A stretch of 64,000 nt of DNA, from positions 53,197-117,196 of the forward strand of contig CANJJD010000006.1 in assembly GCA_947474645.1 (NCBI GenBank), in the 5' to 3' direction. Under the pieces are notes generated by a model. That model was given only the letters and a program-made list of their open reading frames with translations. It made no database searches and was not told where the DNA came from. This document shows, in pieces, positions 1-8,285 of this stretch. How positions within the stretch are numbered: the stretch's first letter is position 1; every line of letters starts with the position of its first letter. This stretch comes from Alphaproteobacteria bacterium (GTDB lineage Bacteria > Pseudomonadota > Alphaproteobacteria > Micropepsales > Micropepsaceae). The translations under genes and the position numbers were made by a program.

Positions 1-951
1 GCCGATGCCGATGCCTGCGGCATAGACCAGCATCATCGGCACATCGCGCGCCGCGCCCAGCGCCAGCAGGCCGACGATCAAAAAGCCCAGCCCCACCACC
101 AGCAAGATGCGGGCATTGACATACCGGGTGAGGATGCCGCCGGCCAGCCGCGCGACGGAATTGAGCAACCCTTCCACGCTGAGCATGGAGATGGCGATGG
201 CCGCTCCCACGCCCTGCTGGGTCAGATGCGCCACCGAGACGCTGTTGGCGGTGATGCCGCAGAACAGAAAGGCGGCGTAAGCGGCGGCGATGATCCAGAA
301 CTGCCGCGTCTGCAGCGCATCGCGCAAGGTCCAGCTTTCGGTGGAAATGTCCGGATCGGCTTCCGCCGTCGCGCCGACATTGGTCGCGGCATCCACCAGG
401 AACGCCGCGGCGATGCCGGTCAACACCACCAGCAGGCCGGCCACCATCCAGTAATCGCGCCAGCCGGACGTTTCGCCCGTCACCAGCAGGTACAGCAGCG
501 GCCCCGCCACGCCGCCCAGTCCGCCCACCGTGAAGAACAACCCGATGGGAAAGGACGGCCGCGCGAACAGGCGCGACAACAGATAAGTGCCGGGCACCGA
601 ATCCAGCAGGGTGAAGCCCAGCCCGGCCAGGGAGGCGCCGGCGAAATACATCACCAATCCATCGGTGCGGGCCAGGCACAGGAACGCCAGTCCCATCACC
701 GCCGATCCGGTGAGAAGGGTGGCGCGCACACCGAAGCGGCGGACCATCGTGGCGGGGATGGCGCTGGTGATGCCGTTGAACAGGCCGAGCAGGCCAAAGC
801 CGGTGCCGGCTTCCGTCCAGCTCCAGTGCAGCTCGGCAACCATCGCGGGCAAGGCCAGCCCCAGCGAGGCATAGGTTGTGGCGGTGAGGATGAAGAACAG
901 GGCGCTCATCAGTCCCAGCGTCAGCCAGGCGCGCCCTTCAGGTGCACTCAT
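1..951 (-). CDS. MFS transporter, partial (C-terminus beyond the left window edge)
   Basis: Major facilitator superfamily permease of the inner membrane. The ATG lies at 951 and the frame stays open for 317 codons to base 1, so the C-terminal part and stop are outside the window. The visible part holds about nine hydrophobic segments and a loop Arg motif (VRRFGVRA) typical of MFS carriers. A cytoplasmic linker rich in acidic residues separates the two halves. It starts 7 nt after the stop of the upstream GntR regulator, so the two probably form one transcript and the regulator probably controls this permease. The substrate cannot be told; the surroundings suggest a sugar acid or small organic acid. 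Confidence 0.85.
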   Translation of the reverse strand, partial: MSAPEGRAWLTLGLMSALFFILTATTYASLGLALPAMVAELHWSWTEAGTGFGLLGLFNGITSAIPATMVRRFGVRATLLTGSAVMGLAFLCLARTDGLVMYFAGASLAGLGFTLLDSVPGTYLLSRLFARPSFPIGLFFTVGGLGGVAGPLLYLLVTGETSGWRDYWMVAGLLVVLTGIAAAFLVDAATNVGATAEADPDISTESWTLRDALQTRQFWIIAAAYAAFLFCGITANSVSVAHLTQQGVGAAIAISMLSVEGLLNSVARLAGGILTRYVNARILLVVGLGFLIVGLLALGAARDVPMMLVYAAGIGIG

Positions 952-958
952 CGCTTTT

Positions 959-1672
959 TTAACGGCCTTCCAACGTGCGTTTCATTTCGGCGGGAAAGTC
1001 TCCCAGCACCTTCAGCATCTCGGCGCGGGCGCGGGTTACATCGCGGCTGGCAATGGCGCGCGCCAACCCGCGATGCTCGTTCAGCGCGGCGGTGCCGTCA
1101 TCGGAGGCCATATCGCCATGGGCAGGTGATCCGCGCATGACATAGAGCCAGTAGCGCGCCGTCTGGTGATGCAAGGTCACCACCATCTTGGCCAGGGCGC
1201 GGTTGTGGCTGGCGGTGGCCACGGCGACATCGAAAGCCTCGTCCATCGCCGCCAGTGCGGCCTGGTCATTGTCACGCACCGCGGCCTCACCGTCTTCGAG
1301 GGTGGCGTGGATGGCGGCGATTTCGGCGTCGCTGGCATGCTGGGCCGCCAAGCCGGCGCAATGAACTTCAATAAGGCAGCGCGCCTCAAAGGCTTCGCGC
1401 GCGCCCATCAAATCCAGCGGCGCCACCGAGGTGCCGACGCGGGCGCGGCGCACCACCAGGCCTTCCAGCGCCAGCCGCGCCAGGGCCTCGCGGATGCCGG
1501 CCAACCCGCCGCCGTAACGGCGCGCCAGCAGATTCTCATCCAGTTGTTCGCCGGGGGCCAAGGCGCCGATGATGATGTCGACCAGGAGCCGGTGGTACAG
1601 GCGCGACTTCAAAAGCCGCGGCGACCATTCGTCCAGCCCGGTACCGGCGTCCTTTTCGCGGGGACTTGCCAT
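959..1672 (-). CDS. GntR-family regulator, FadR/FCD subfamily
   Basis: A 237-residue transcription factor. Residues about 20-85 form the N-terminal winged helix-turn-helix (LYHRLLVDIIIGALAPGEQL, then the ARRYG and IREALARL recognition region, VVRRARVGTSV wing). Residues about 90-225 are an all-helical FCD ligand domain, with His and Asp/Glu positions where FCD proteins bind a metal or carboxylate ligand. Such regulators usually respond to sugar acids or organic acids and repress an adjacent catabolic or transport gene. It is followed after 7 nt by an MFS permease on the same strand, the most likely target. The ligand and operator are not evident. Confidence 0.9.
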   Translation of the reverse strand: MASPREKDAGTGLDEWSPRLLKSRLYHRLLVDIIIGALAPGEQLDENLLARRYGGGLAGIREALARLALEGLVVRRARVGTSVAPLDLMGAREAFEARCLIEVHCAGLAAQHASDAEIAAIHATLEDGEAAVRDNDQAALAAMDEAFDVAVATASHNRALAKMVVTLHHQTARYWLYVMRGSPAHGDMASDDGTAALNEHRGLARAIASRDVTRARAEMLKVLGDFPAEMKRTLEGR

Positions 1673-1748
1673 CTGCCCAACCCTTCCAGCCGGACAATGG
1701 GGACCGCTCCAAGAATTGGCAAGGCGCCCGGCCCTTGGGCGGCTGGAT

Positions 1749-2657
1749 TCAGATGAAGTTTATCTCAAAAACATAGCCGGCACTGGGACTTCCGGTGCCT
1801 TCGAAACCGGGCGGGCCCACCCCGGCATCGCAGGAGATCAGCTTGCCATTGTGCATGGCCAGGCCATGGGCGTCGGCGGTGCCGTCCAGGAATTCGGCGG
1901 TCTCCAGCAACTGGCCGGTGGTGGCGGAGTATTTCATCAACCCGCAGGTGGTGGTGTGGTGCAGCTTGCCGTTCTGCATCACATAGCGATTGACGTCCGA
2001 CGAGCCGGTCACCATCCAGATGGCGCCGCCGGGATGGCGGTCGTCCCAGGCGATGCCGTGCCAGCGCGCGGTGGTGATGGGGATCATGAACTCCGGCGCA
2101 AAGGTCTTGGGGTCAACCCGCAGGATGCCCTTGATGCGGTTGGCCACGATCCACAGCTTGCCCGCATGGAACAACAACCCGTGACAGCCGCCGCCATTGT
2201 CGGCCGGGCCCAGCGGGATCTGGCGATGGCTGACCGTGCGGCCGTTCATGTCCACTTCATAGACGCCTTCGGGCCCGCCATTGGCGCCCATCCAGACGTG
2301 ACCGTTGCCAAAAGCCAGACCAGACGTGTTGTAGGAATCGGTCATCACCGTCCTGAGCTTCTTGCCGTTCCAGTCGAACAGCCAGGCGGCTTCCTTCTCA
2401 TGCTTGCCGCTCTGGCCGTAACCGGCGGCCTTCTGCTCGCAGACCCAGACGCCTTCGGGCACCACCGCAACGCCATTGGGATAACCCTCCGGCACCTTGA
2501 ACAGGTTTCTGGTCGTCACCTTGCGGTGGGGCACGTTCTTGCTCTTCTGCGGCGCCACCGCGCCCAGGTTCTTGCCCTTGGGATAGCCTTGCGCCAGCGC
2601 ACCGGTGGCGCCGGCCATTGCGATGCCCGTCAGGAATTCGCGTTTGCCTATGATCAT
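1749..2657 (-). CDS. exported SMP-30/NHL-like beta-propeller protein
   Basis: About 302 residues. I chose the ATG at 2657 because GGGAG lies 6 nt upstream and the protein then begins directly with a signal peptide. That signal resembles a Tat signal but reads GKREFLTG, with Lys-Arg instead of Arg-Arg, before a hydrophobic stretch and an Ala-rich cleavage region. The rest repeats propeller-blade motifs (GVAVVPEGVWV, GLAFGNGHVWM, GLLFHAGKLWIV, GLAMHNGKLIS), as in SMP-30/gluconolactonase and strictosidine-synthase-like folds. A lactonase or scaffold role is possible; I see no diagnostic metal-site motif. It lies downstream of the mGDH-type dehydrogenase but behind a terminator, so it probably has its own promoter. 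Confidence 0.75.
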   Translation of the reverse strand: MIIGKREFLTGIAMAGATGALAQGYPKGKNLGAVAPQKSKNVPHRKVTTRNLFKVPEGYPNGVAVVPEGVWVCEQKAAGYGQSGKHEKEAAWLFDWNGKKLRTVMTDSYNTSGLAFGNGHVWMGANGGPEGVYEVDMNGRTVSHRQIPLGPADNGGGCHGLLFHAGKLWIVANRIKGILRVDPKTFAPEFMIPITTARWHGIAWDDRHPGGAIWMVTGSSDVNRYVMQNGKLHHTTTCGLMKYSATTGQLLETAEFLDGTADAHGLAMHNGKLISCDAGVGPPGFEGTGSPSAGYVFEINFI

Positions 2658-2675
2658 GACTTGCTCCCAAGAAAT

Positions 2676-2704
2676 AAGGGCGCCCACTGATGGTGAGCGC
2701 CCTT
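2676..2704 (-). terminator. rho-independent terminator after the PQQ dehydrogenase gene
   Basis: Arms AAGGGCGC (2676-2683) and GCGCCCTT (2697-2704) pair perfectly. The interior CCAC/GGTG adds base pairs round a TGAT loop. On the minus strand the hairpin is followed by TTATTT, a short U-tract. It lies between the stop of the PQQ dehydrogenase (2727) and the start of the propeller gene (2657), separating their transcripts. Confidence 0.75.
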
Positions 2705-2726
2705 TTGATTGTCGACTAGTTCTGCA

Positions 2727-4655
2727 TCAGTTGGGCAGCGAGAAGGCCACCAACTGATCGGACAGGCGCGGCGTCAGGATGCCGTTGCCGCCGACGGCGA
2801 ACACCACATACTGCTTGCCCTTGTAGGTATAGATGGCGGGCTGCGACACGGCCGGCGCATCCACAATGTGCCTCCACAAGGTGTTGCCGGTCTTGAGGTC
2901 GATGGCGCGCACGCGTGAATCCATCGAGGCGCCGATGAAGACGAGGCCGGCCTTGGTGATGGCCGGAGCGCCGATGGTGATCGAGCCCCAGCTTTCAGGC
3001 ATGTAGAAGCCCCACTTCTGGACCTGGCCGAAGGGCTTCTTCCAAAGCAGCTTGCCGGAATTCATGTCGTAGCTGGACAAGGTACCGTAAGGCGGCGTCC
3101 AGCAGGGCATGCCCCACATGTTGAGGAAGTTCTCCAGCTTGAAGCCATAGGCCGAGCCCTGCTGCGCGGCATAGCCATCCTTGTCCCGAAGCGCGCTGCC
3201 GTATTTCTTGTCGGCGTCGGCACGCGGCACCAGGGAATAGATCTGCGGCACGATGTTAGAGTTCACCACATAGGTATTGGTGGTGGGATCCAGCGCGCCG
3301 CCGCCCCATTCCACGCCGCCCAGGGTCGCGGGCCAGGAAATCGAGCCCCGCACCGACGGCGGCGTATAGCGGCCCTCGTCACGGATGCGCGCCTTCCAGC
3401 GGCTGCATTCCCCGAAGCTGACAATATCGGCCAGCTTGGAAACCGGCGGCATATGTTCGGCGATCAGGGGTTCGGGATACGGCACGAAGGGCTGGGTCTT
3501 GGTGGCGACCTCGCCCTTGATGTCGGAGGCCGGATAGGCCCGCTCCACGATGGGCCAGACCGGCTCGCCGGTGTTGCGGTTCAGGACCACCATCAGGCCC
3601 ATCTTGTTGGCCTGGATCAGCGCCGGAATGACCTGGCCGTCCTTCTTGATGTCGAGCAGTGTCGGTGCGGAGTTGATGTCCACGTCCCAGATGTCGTGAT
3701 GCACAAGCTGACGCGACCATTTCACTTCGCCGGTCTCGGCATTCACCGCCACGGTGGCGGTGGCATAAGGCATCTCCGTCAACCGGTCGCCGCCATAATA
3801 GTTCGGGCTGGGCGAAGAGGTCGGCAGGAAGGCCAGGCCCGTTTCGGGGTCCACCGAAATGCCGGCCCAGACATTGGCGGTGCCGGTCTGGTTCTCCATC
3901 TCCGGCGGAATGATGTTGAAGGTCCATTTCAGCGCGCCGGTGCGGGCATCGATGCCATAGACAGTGCCGGGATTCTCGGTCTTGTAGACCCAGTCATTGC
4001 CGGCCCAGCCCAGGATCAGCGTGTCCTTGTAGACCGCGGGCGGCTGCAGCAACCCGATCTTCCACTTGGAGTTCTTGGGCGCCCAGGCATTGACGTCCAC
4101 CACGCCGTTCTTGCCGAAGCCGGCGCAGGGCTTGCCGCTGTCGGCATCCACGCCATGCAGCGTGCCGGTCATGGTGCCGACATAGACGATCTTTTGGCAG
4201 GGGCCGGCGGTGGGGGCGGATGCCGCCCAATAGGCGACGCCGCGATTCTTCAGGCCCTGGTTTTCGGGCGGGCCTTCGCCGCCATTGCTGGCATAGGTCC
4301 ACTTGGTCTTGCCGGTGTCCGGCTCGACCGCGACGATGCGGTACCAGGGCGTGCCGACATAGACGGTGTTGTTGACGAACAAGGGCGTGGCGCCCCAGGT
4401 GGTCGAGCGTTCGCCGCTGGACACATCGCCGGTGTGCATTTCCCAGGCCATCTTCAGGTTCTTCACGTTTTCGGGCGTGATCTGGGTGGCGGTGGAATAT
4501 TTCTGCGCCTGCTGGTTGCCGCCGAACGCGTCCCACACCTGGGGGGGATCGTTGTTGGGACCCTGCGCGGTGGCGCGCTGGGCCGGCATCAGGGTGACGG
4601 CGGCGAGCGCGGCCGCGAGGCCCGCAGCGCCAAGGATGAAAGCTTTAATCTTCAT
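2727..4655 (-). CDS. PQQ-dependent glucose dehydrogenase-type quinoprotein without its own membrane domain
   Basis: Periplasmic quinoprotein of about 642 residues that would oxidise an aldose or cyclic alcohol with pyrroloquinoline quinone. I chose the ATG at 4655: GAGG lies 8 nt upstream and a Sec signal peptide follows at once (MKIKAFILGAAGL...). An eight-bladed PQQ propeller follows, with WDAFGGNQQAQKYS, VHHDIWDVDINSAPTLLDI and PCWTPPYGT. These match the membrane glucose dehydrogenase (Gcd/quinate dehydrogenase) branch rather than methanol dehydrogenases. The N-terminal membrane domain of Gcd is absent, but the gene overlaps by 11 nt the end of a gene for a 4-TM protein, which may supply it. 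Substrate unknown. Confidence 0.88.
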   Translation of the reverse strand: MKIKAFILGAAGLAAALAAVTLMPAQRATAQGPNNDPPQVWDAFGGNQQAQKYSTATQITPENVKNLKMAWEMHTGDVSSGERSTTWGATPLFVNNTVYVGTPWYRIVAVEPDTGKTKWTYASNGGEGPPENQGLKNRGVAYWAASAPTAGPCQKIVYVGTMTGTLHGVDADSGKPCAGFGKNGVVDVNAWAPKNSKWKIGLLQPPAVYKDTLILGWAGNDWVYKTENPGTVYGIDARTGALKWTFNIIPPEMENQTGTANVWAGISVDPETGLAFLPTSSPSPNYYGGDRLTEMPYATATVAVNAETGEVKWSRQLVHHDIWDVDINSAPTLLDIKKDGQVIPALIQANKMGLMVVLNRNTGEPVWPIVERAYPASDIKGEVATKTQPFVPYPEPLIAEHMPPVSKLADIVSFGECSRWKARIRDEGRYTPPSVRGSISWPATLGGVEWGGGALDPTTNTYVVNSNIVPQIYSLVPRADADKKYGSALRDKDGYAAQQGSAYGFKLENFLNMWGMPCWTPPYGTLSSYDMNSGKLLWKKPFGQVQKWGFYMPESWGSITIGAPAITKAGLVFIGASMDSRVRAIDLKTGNTLWRHIVDAPAVSQPAIYTYKGKQYVVFAVGGNGILTPRLSDQLVAFSLPN

Positions 4656-5031
4656 CTTCGACCTCATCAATCTCAACACTGCGATCGGCGGCATCGGCGA
4701 TCACATTCATCAGCCAGCCGATCAACGCCAGGGCCTGGGCGGCCATGATGACGGGGCTTTCCAGGAAATAGCCGGCGACGGACGAGCCGATAATGTCCAG
4801 CAGAATGGACACGACCAGAAAGCCCTGCAGGAAACAGGAGCGGTTGGGCACCATGGCCATGGCCAGCGAGGCCAGAAGCATCAGGGCCGCGGCCCCAGCT
4901 ACCAGGATGACACCGCCGGTGCCGATCAGGCCCGTTTTGGGCGTGTAATAATCATAGACGCAGATGGCGATGGTGATCAGCGATGCCAGCATGATCAGCC
5001 ACGCGCCCCGCGTGGAATGTCTTTGAGTCAA
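4645..5031 (-). CDS. small 4-TM membrane protein coupled to the PQQ dehydrogenase
   Basis: About 128 residues with four hydrophobic segments (around LITIAICVYDYY, GGVILVAGAAALMLL, FLVVSILLDIIGSSVAG, MAAQALALIGWLMNVIA) and an acidic C-terminal tail. No ATG fits the N-terminus; the TTG at 5031 has a strong GGGGGAGGGG ribosome-binding site 3-6 nt upstream and is my choice. The last 11 nt overlap the start of the mGDH-type dehydrogenase, implying translational coupling. Size, topology and position match the N-terminal transmembrane domain that membrane glucose dehydrogenases carry as a fusion. I infer that it anchors the dehydrogenase or passes its electrons to ubiquinone; no motif proves this. 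Confidence 0.75.
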   Translation of the reverse strand: MTQRHSTRGAWLIMLASLITIAICVYDYYTPKTGLIGTGGVILVAGAAALMLLASLAMAMVPNRSCFLQGFLVVSILLDIIGSSVAGYFLESPVIMAAQALALIGWLMNVIADAADRSVEIDEVEDED

Positions 5032-5127
5032 CGGCCCCTCCCCCAAATACAGGACTTGTTTTGCGGCGATCCTAGCGGGCTTTGCCCCGGACGCAAAACC
5101 GGCTTTCTTCGCAATAGCAGCAATTTG

Positions 5128-5160
5128 AAAACGGGCGCGGCAACCATCGCTGCCGCGCCC
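5128..5160 (-). terminator. rho-independent terminator after the NHL gene pair
   Basis: Perfect 10-bp arms GGGCGCGGCA (5133-5142) and TGCCGCGCCC (5151-5160) with an 8-nt loop. On the minus strand they are followed by GTTTT. It sits 25 nt beyond the stop of the NHL gene at 5185 and separates the NHL pair from the membrane protein/dehydrogenase pair. Confidence 0.85.
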
Positions 5161-5184
5161 GCCCGGAAAGCCCTGCGCTGCCTG

Positions 5185-6219
5185 CTAGTGCAGCGTAACC
5201 TTCTGCACCCGCCAGTTGCCCATCTCGGCGACATAGAGCTGGTTGGCGGTACGGCAGTCGATGGCGTTCACGCCATTGAATTCCCGGATCGGCAGCCCGG
5301 CCCGGCCGAACCGGCCCGTCACGGTGCCGTTCAGTTCCAGGCGATAGATTTCCCCGCCCGCATCGATGTCGTTGGCCGGGTTGGAGTTGGAGGCAAAGAG
5401 ATACTGGTGCGCGCCCGGCGAAATGCAGATCGCCTGGGGATTGCCGGCGGTGGTGATGCTGCTTTTGAAAGCGCCGTTATTGTCGAATACCTGGATGCGA
5501 TTGTTGCCCCGGTCGGCGACATAGACATTGCCGGCCGCATCCAGCGCAATGCTTTGCGCCGCCTTGAACTGGCCCTCGGCGCTGCCGCGCGAGCCCCAGC
5601 TTTTCACGAACACGCCGTCGCGGGTGAACTTGGCGACGCGGGCATTGCCGGTGCCGTCGGCGACGAAGATATTGCCGTCATTGTCCCAGGCCACATCGGT
5701 CGGCCCTTCGAACAGGTCGGCCTGCATGCCCGAAGCTGGGGGCGCACCAGCAGGCGCCCGGCCCATATTGGGCTGGGCCGGCACTTCCACCGATTCCGGC
5801 TTGCGACCCAGCATCAGCAGGATGCGCAACTGGGGATCGAACTTGATCACCATGCCGCTATAGGCATCCACGATCCAGACATTGTCGTTCCTGTCCACCC
5901 GCACCGCGGCGGCGGCCAGCGCGCCATACAGGTTCTTGCCCACCGAGCGGACATATTTTCCGTTTCCGTCGAACTCGGTCAGCACCGAACCGCCGCGCAC
6001 GAAGGGACGCGCACCGCCCAACGTCGCCACCGGCGTGCCGGTGCGCGAATAAACAAAGACGTGACCCTTGGAGTTGGTGGCGACACCAGCCACGGCGCCA
6101 AAGAAGGTGTCGCGCGGCAATTGCAGCGTTTCAGCCGCGGTATAATTGATTTCCTGGGCAGCGGCGGGAACCGCCAGGCAGGCGGCCGCGGCGAGCAGCA
6201 AGGTTGCGAGACGCTTCAT
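5185..6219 (-). CDS. secreted NHL-repeat beta-propeller protein (paralogue 1)
   Basis: A 344-residue protein with a Sec signal peptide (MKRLATLLLAAAACLAVPAAAQ) and at least four NHL-type blades (VDRNDNVWIVDAYSGMVIKF, DVAWDNDGNIFVADGTGNARV, ALDAAGNVYVADRGNNRIQV). The fold is a six-bladed propeller like peptidylglycine amidating lyase or NHL proteins. Binding or scaffolding is more likely than a defined reaction, as no catalytic set is visible. It follows its paralogue with a 1-nt gap, and its ribosome-binding site (AAGGGGGG) lies in the end of that gene, so the two are cotranscribed. A strong terminator follows. Function unknown. Confidence 0.8.
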   Translation of the reverse strand: MKRLATLLLAAAACLAVPAAAQEINYTAAETLQLPRDTFFGAVAGVATNSKGHVFVYSRTGTPVATLGGARPFVRGGSVLTEFDGNGKYVRSVGKNLYGALAAAAVRVDRNDNVWIVDAYSGMVIKFDPQLRILLMLGRKPESVEVPAQPNMGRAPAGAPPASGMQADLFEGPTDVAWDNDGNIFVADGTGNARVAKFTRDGVFVKSWGSRGSAEGQFKAAQSIALDAAGNVYVADRGNNRIQVFDNNGAFKSSITTAGNPQAICISPGAHQYLFASNSNPANDIDAGGEIYRLELNGTVTGRFGRAGLPIREFNGVNAIDCRTANQLYVAEMGNWRVQKVTLH

Positions 6220-6220
6220 G

Positions 6221-7258
6221 TTACTTGCCCCCCTTCAGGACGAACTTCTGCATGCGCCAGGATTCAATCTCGCCGGCGATGATCTGGTTGGGATTGCGGC
6301 AATCCATCATGTGGACCACCTGGAAGCCGGGCTCCAGCTTGCCGGCGCGGCCGAACTTGCCGACCACCGTGCCGTCCAGTTCCATCTTGTAGATCTGGCC
6401 GCCGATCTTCCAGCTTCCCGGCGGATTGCCGTTGGGATTGGAGTTGGTCGCGAACAGATACTGGTGCGGGCCTTCGGAGATGCAGGCCGACCAGGCGCTG
6501 CCGACATTGTTGTAGCTCGTTTTCCATTTCAGGTTGTTGTCCAGCACCACGTAGCGGGCATTGCCGCGATCGGCGACATAGACGTTGCCGGCATGATCCA
6601 CCTGCAATCCGTGCGGCAGGTTGTATTCATTCTCGCCCTTGCCGACCTTCTCTCCGCCATTCTGGGCCAGGAAGCGGCCATTGCGGTCATACTTGACCAC
6701 GCGGTTGTTGCAGTAGCCGTCACCGATAAAGATGTTGTCCTGCTGGTCCCAGGCGACATCGGTGGGGCGGCACAAAGTATATTTCTCGGCCGGCGCGTTA
6801 GGGCCCTTGGGCGAAGCGATCGGCCCCAAAGCGGCGTCCGGATGACGGCCGATCACCATCAGCACCTTGGTGCCGCTGGGATTGAACTTGGTGACGACGT
6901 TGGTGCCCTCGTCCACCGTCCAGATATTGTCGTGACGGTCGATCCGCACCGAATGGGCGAACATGAAGCCGTAGAAATCCTTGCCGATTTCCTTGATGAA
7001 CTTGCCGTTCTGGTCGAACTCCCACAGTCGGGTGTTGGGACCGCGGAAGAAGGCGAAGATGTGGCCCTTGGAATTGGTGGCGACGCCTTGCAGCTCGCCC
7101 ATGTAATCGCCGGCGGGAATGCCATGGAAAAAGCCCGGCACCGCCTCATAGGCGAGGTCGGGCGCGCTGGCATAGGCCGTGGCCGCGACCTGCGCGGACG
7201 CCGACAGCGTGCTGAACAACAAGGAAACCGCGGCCGTCGCCGCCAGATACGCCTTCAT
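6221..7258 (-). CDS. secreted NHL-repeat beta-propeller protein (paralogue 2)
   Basis: A 345-residue exported protein, similar in length, blade order and sequence to its downstream neighbour. Both share GVATNSKGH, VRIDRHDNIWTVD-type, DVAWDQQDNIFIGDG-type and NVYVADRGN blades plus the motif HQYLFATNSNPN. It has a Sec signal peptide ending near ASAQ. GGGAGG 6 nt before the ATG supports the start. The close match means a tandem duplication, and the pair may form a heteromer or bind related ligands. About 140 nt of leader, with an AT-rich patch CTCTATATAG near 7313-7322, probably carries the promoter. No biochemical role can be named. Confidence 0.8.
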   Translation of the reverse strand: MKAYLAATAAVSLLFSTLSASAQVAATAYASAPDLAYEAVPGFFHGIPAGDYMGELQGVATNSKGHIFAFFRGPNTRLWEFDQNGKFIKEIGKDFYGFMFAHSVRIDRHDNIWTVDEGTNVVTKFNPSGTKVLMVIGRHPDAALGPIASPKGPNAPAEKYTLCRPTDVAWDQQDNIFIGDGYCNNRVVKYDRNGRFLAQNGGEKVGKGENEYNLPHGLQVDHAGNVYVADRGNARYVVLDNNLKWKTSYNNVGSAWSACISEGPHQYLFATNSNPNGNPPGSWKIGGQIYKMELDGTVVGKFGRAGKLEPGFQVVHMMDCRNPNQIIAGEIESWRMQKFVLKGGK

Positions 7259-7400
7259 GAGATCCTCCCCATCAAGCCCGCGCTCTCAACGGCGCCAAGC
7301 TTAGCGGGGAACTCTATATAGCAAAGCGGTCCGGGTGCGAAGCTCCCACACTTTCAAGTGCGAAGGCGCCCGGGCCGTGTCAAACTTACGCTGCGCTGCA

Positions 7401-7637
7401 CTAATTGGGATCGTGCAGCGGCGGCGGGGTTTTGATCTTGCTCTTCTTCAGCGCGGCCTTGCTCGGCTGGGCTGAAGACTTGTCAGCGTCCGCGACCCTC
7501 TTGGGGGTCGGGCCTGCCACCCCATTCACCGACTGTTCATTGGGATTCTTGGCCGGCATGGTGACGGTTTTGGCGGTCGCCGAAACAACGGCGAACGAAA
7601 TTGCGGCAACAACTACAAATATGGCAATGGGTTTCAT
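7401..7637 (-). CDS. small exported hypothetical protein
   Basis: About 78 residues. The ATG at 7637 lies 6 nt after AGGAG; an upstream in-frame ATG overlaps that ribosome-binding site and is less likely. Residues 1-22 are a Sec signal peptide (MKPIAIFVVVAAISFAVVSATA). The mature part is short, hydrophilic and rich in Lys, Pro and Ser, and ends PPPLHDPN. I do not recognise a family. It is preceded by a ferritin-like stress gene on the same strand, 65 nt upstream. Confidence 0.55.
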   Translation of the reverse strand: MKPIAIFVVVAAISFAVVSATAKTVTMPAKNPNEQSVNGVAGPTPKRVADADKSSAQPSKAALKKSKIKTPPPLHDPN

Positions 7638-7702
7638 GGCCATCTCCTGTGTTGCATGAATAACAGGCAACGGAGCGGCTTGGTTGCAGCGGTTCCCGGT
7701 AC

Positions 7703-8260
7703 TTATTTCAGCATCGGCTTGCCTTCATGCGCGACCAGCAGGTCGTGCATGTCGTCGGCATGCTCTTCTTCCACAACCAGGATGCCCTCGATCATGGTGC
7801 GGGTGCCCGGATCGTCATTGCCGAAATAGCGGATCAGTTCGCGGTAATGGTCCACCGCGATGCGTTCGGCGATCAGGTTTTCCTTGATCAGCTCCACCAG
7901 GTTGCCGCCTTGCGAATATTGCGAGGCCGAGCGGGTGAGAAGGCCCTCAGGATTGAAGTTGGGCTCGCCGCCGAGCTGGCTGATGCGTTCGGCCACCTGC
8001 AGCACATGTTCCCATTCTTCCTTGGCATGCTCGGCGAACTCCGCCTTGGCGCTTTCGCTGGAGAGGCCATGGGCGGCGATGGCATGCTGGGTGTAGCGCA
8101 GCGAACAGACGATCTCGGTGGCGAGCACCGATTGCAGGATGTCGACGGTCTTGTCGACATTGCCGATATAATTGCTGCCGAGAGCGCCGTCGTCGAGATT
8201 CTTGCGTGCGCGCTCACGCAGGGTTTTTACATCGGTGAGAAAAGCCTGTTCCGTGCCCAT
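7703..8260 (-). CDS. ferritin-like (bacterioferritin/Dps-type) protein
   Basis: A 185-residue four-helix protein without signal peptide. Metal-ligand residues have ferritin-like spacing: Glu in LATEIVCSLRY (helix A), EEWEH (helix B), Glu in NLIAERIAVDHYREL (helix C), and EEEHADDMHDLL (helix D). Members of this family store iron or protect against peroxide. AAGGA 8 nt before the ATG supports the start. The upstream neighbour on the same strand is a membrane protein driven by an EcfG-type promoter, and with only a 25-nt gap this gene is probably in the same stress transcript. Whether it assembles as a Dps-like shell or another oligomer cannot be read from sequence. Confidence 0.85.
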   Translation of the reverse strand: MGTEQAFLTDVKTLRERARKNLDDGALGSNYIGNVDKTVDILQSVLATEIVCSLRYTQHAIAAHGLSSESAKAEFAEHAKEEWEHVLQVAERISQLGGEPNFNPEGLLTRSASQYSQGGNLVELIKENLIAERIAVDHYRELIRYFGNDDPGTRTMIEGILVVEEEHADDMHDLLVAHEGKPMLK

Positions 8261-8285
8261 GACGGGTTCCTTTCGAAATGCGAAT

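Noticed and set aside
7669..7696. EcfG-like AACG...GTTCC upstream of the small exported protein
   Set aside because: The spacer is 19 nt, not 16-17, so it does not fit the consensus.
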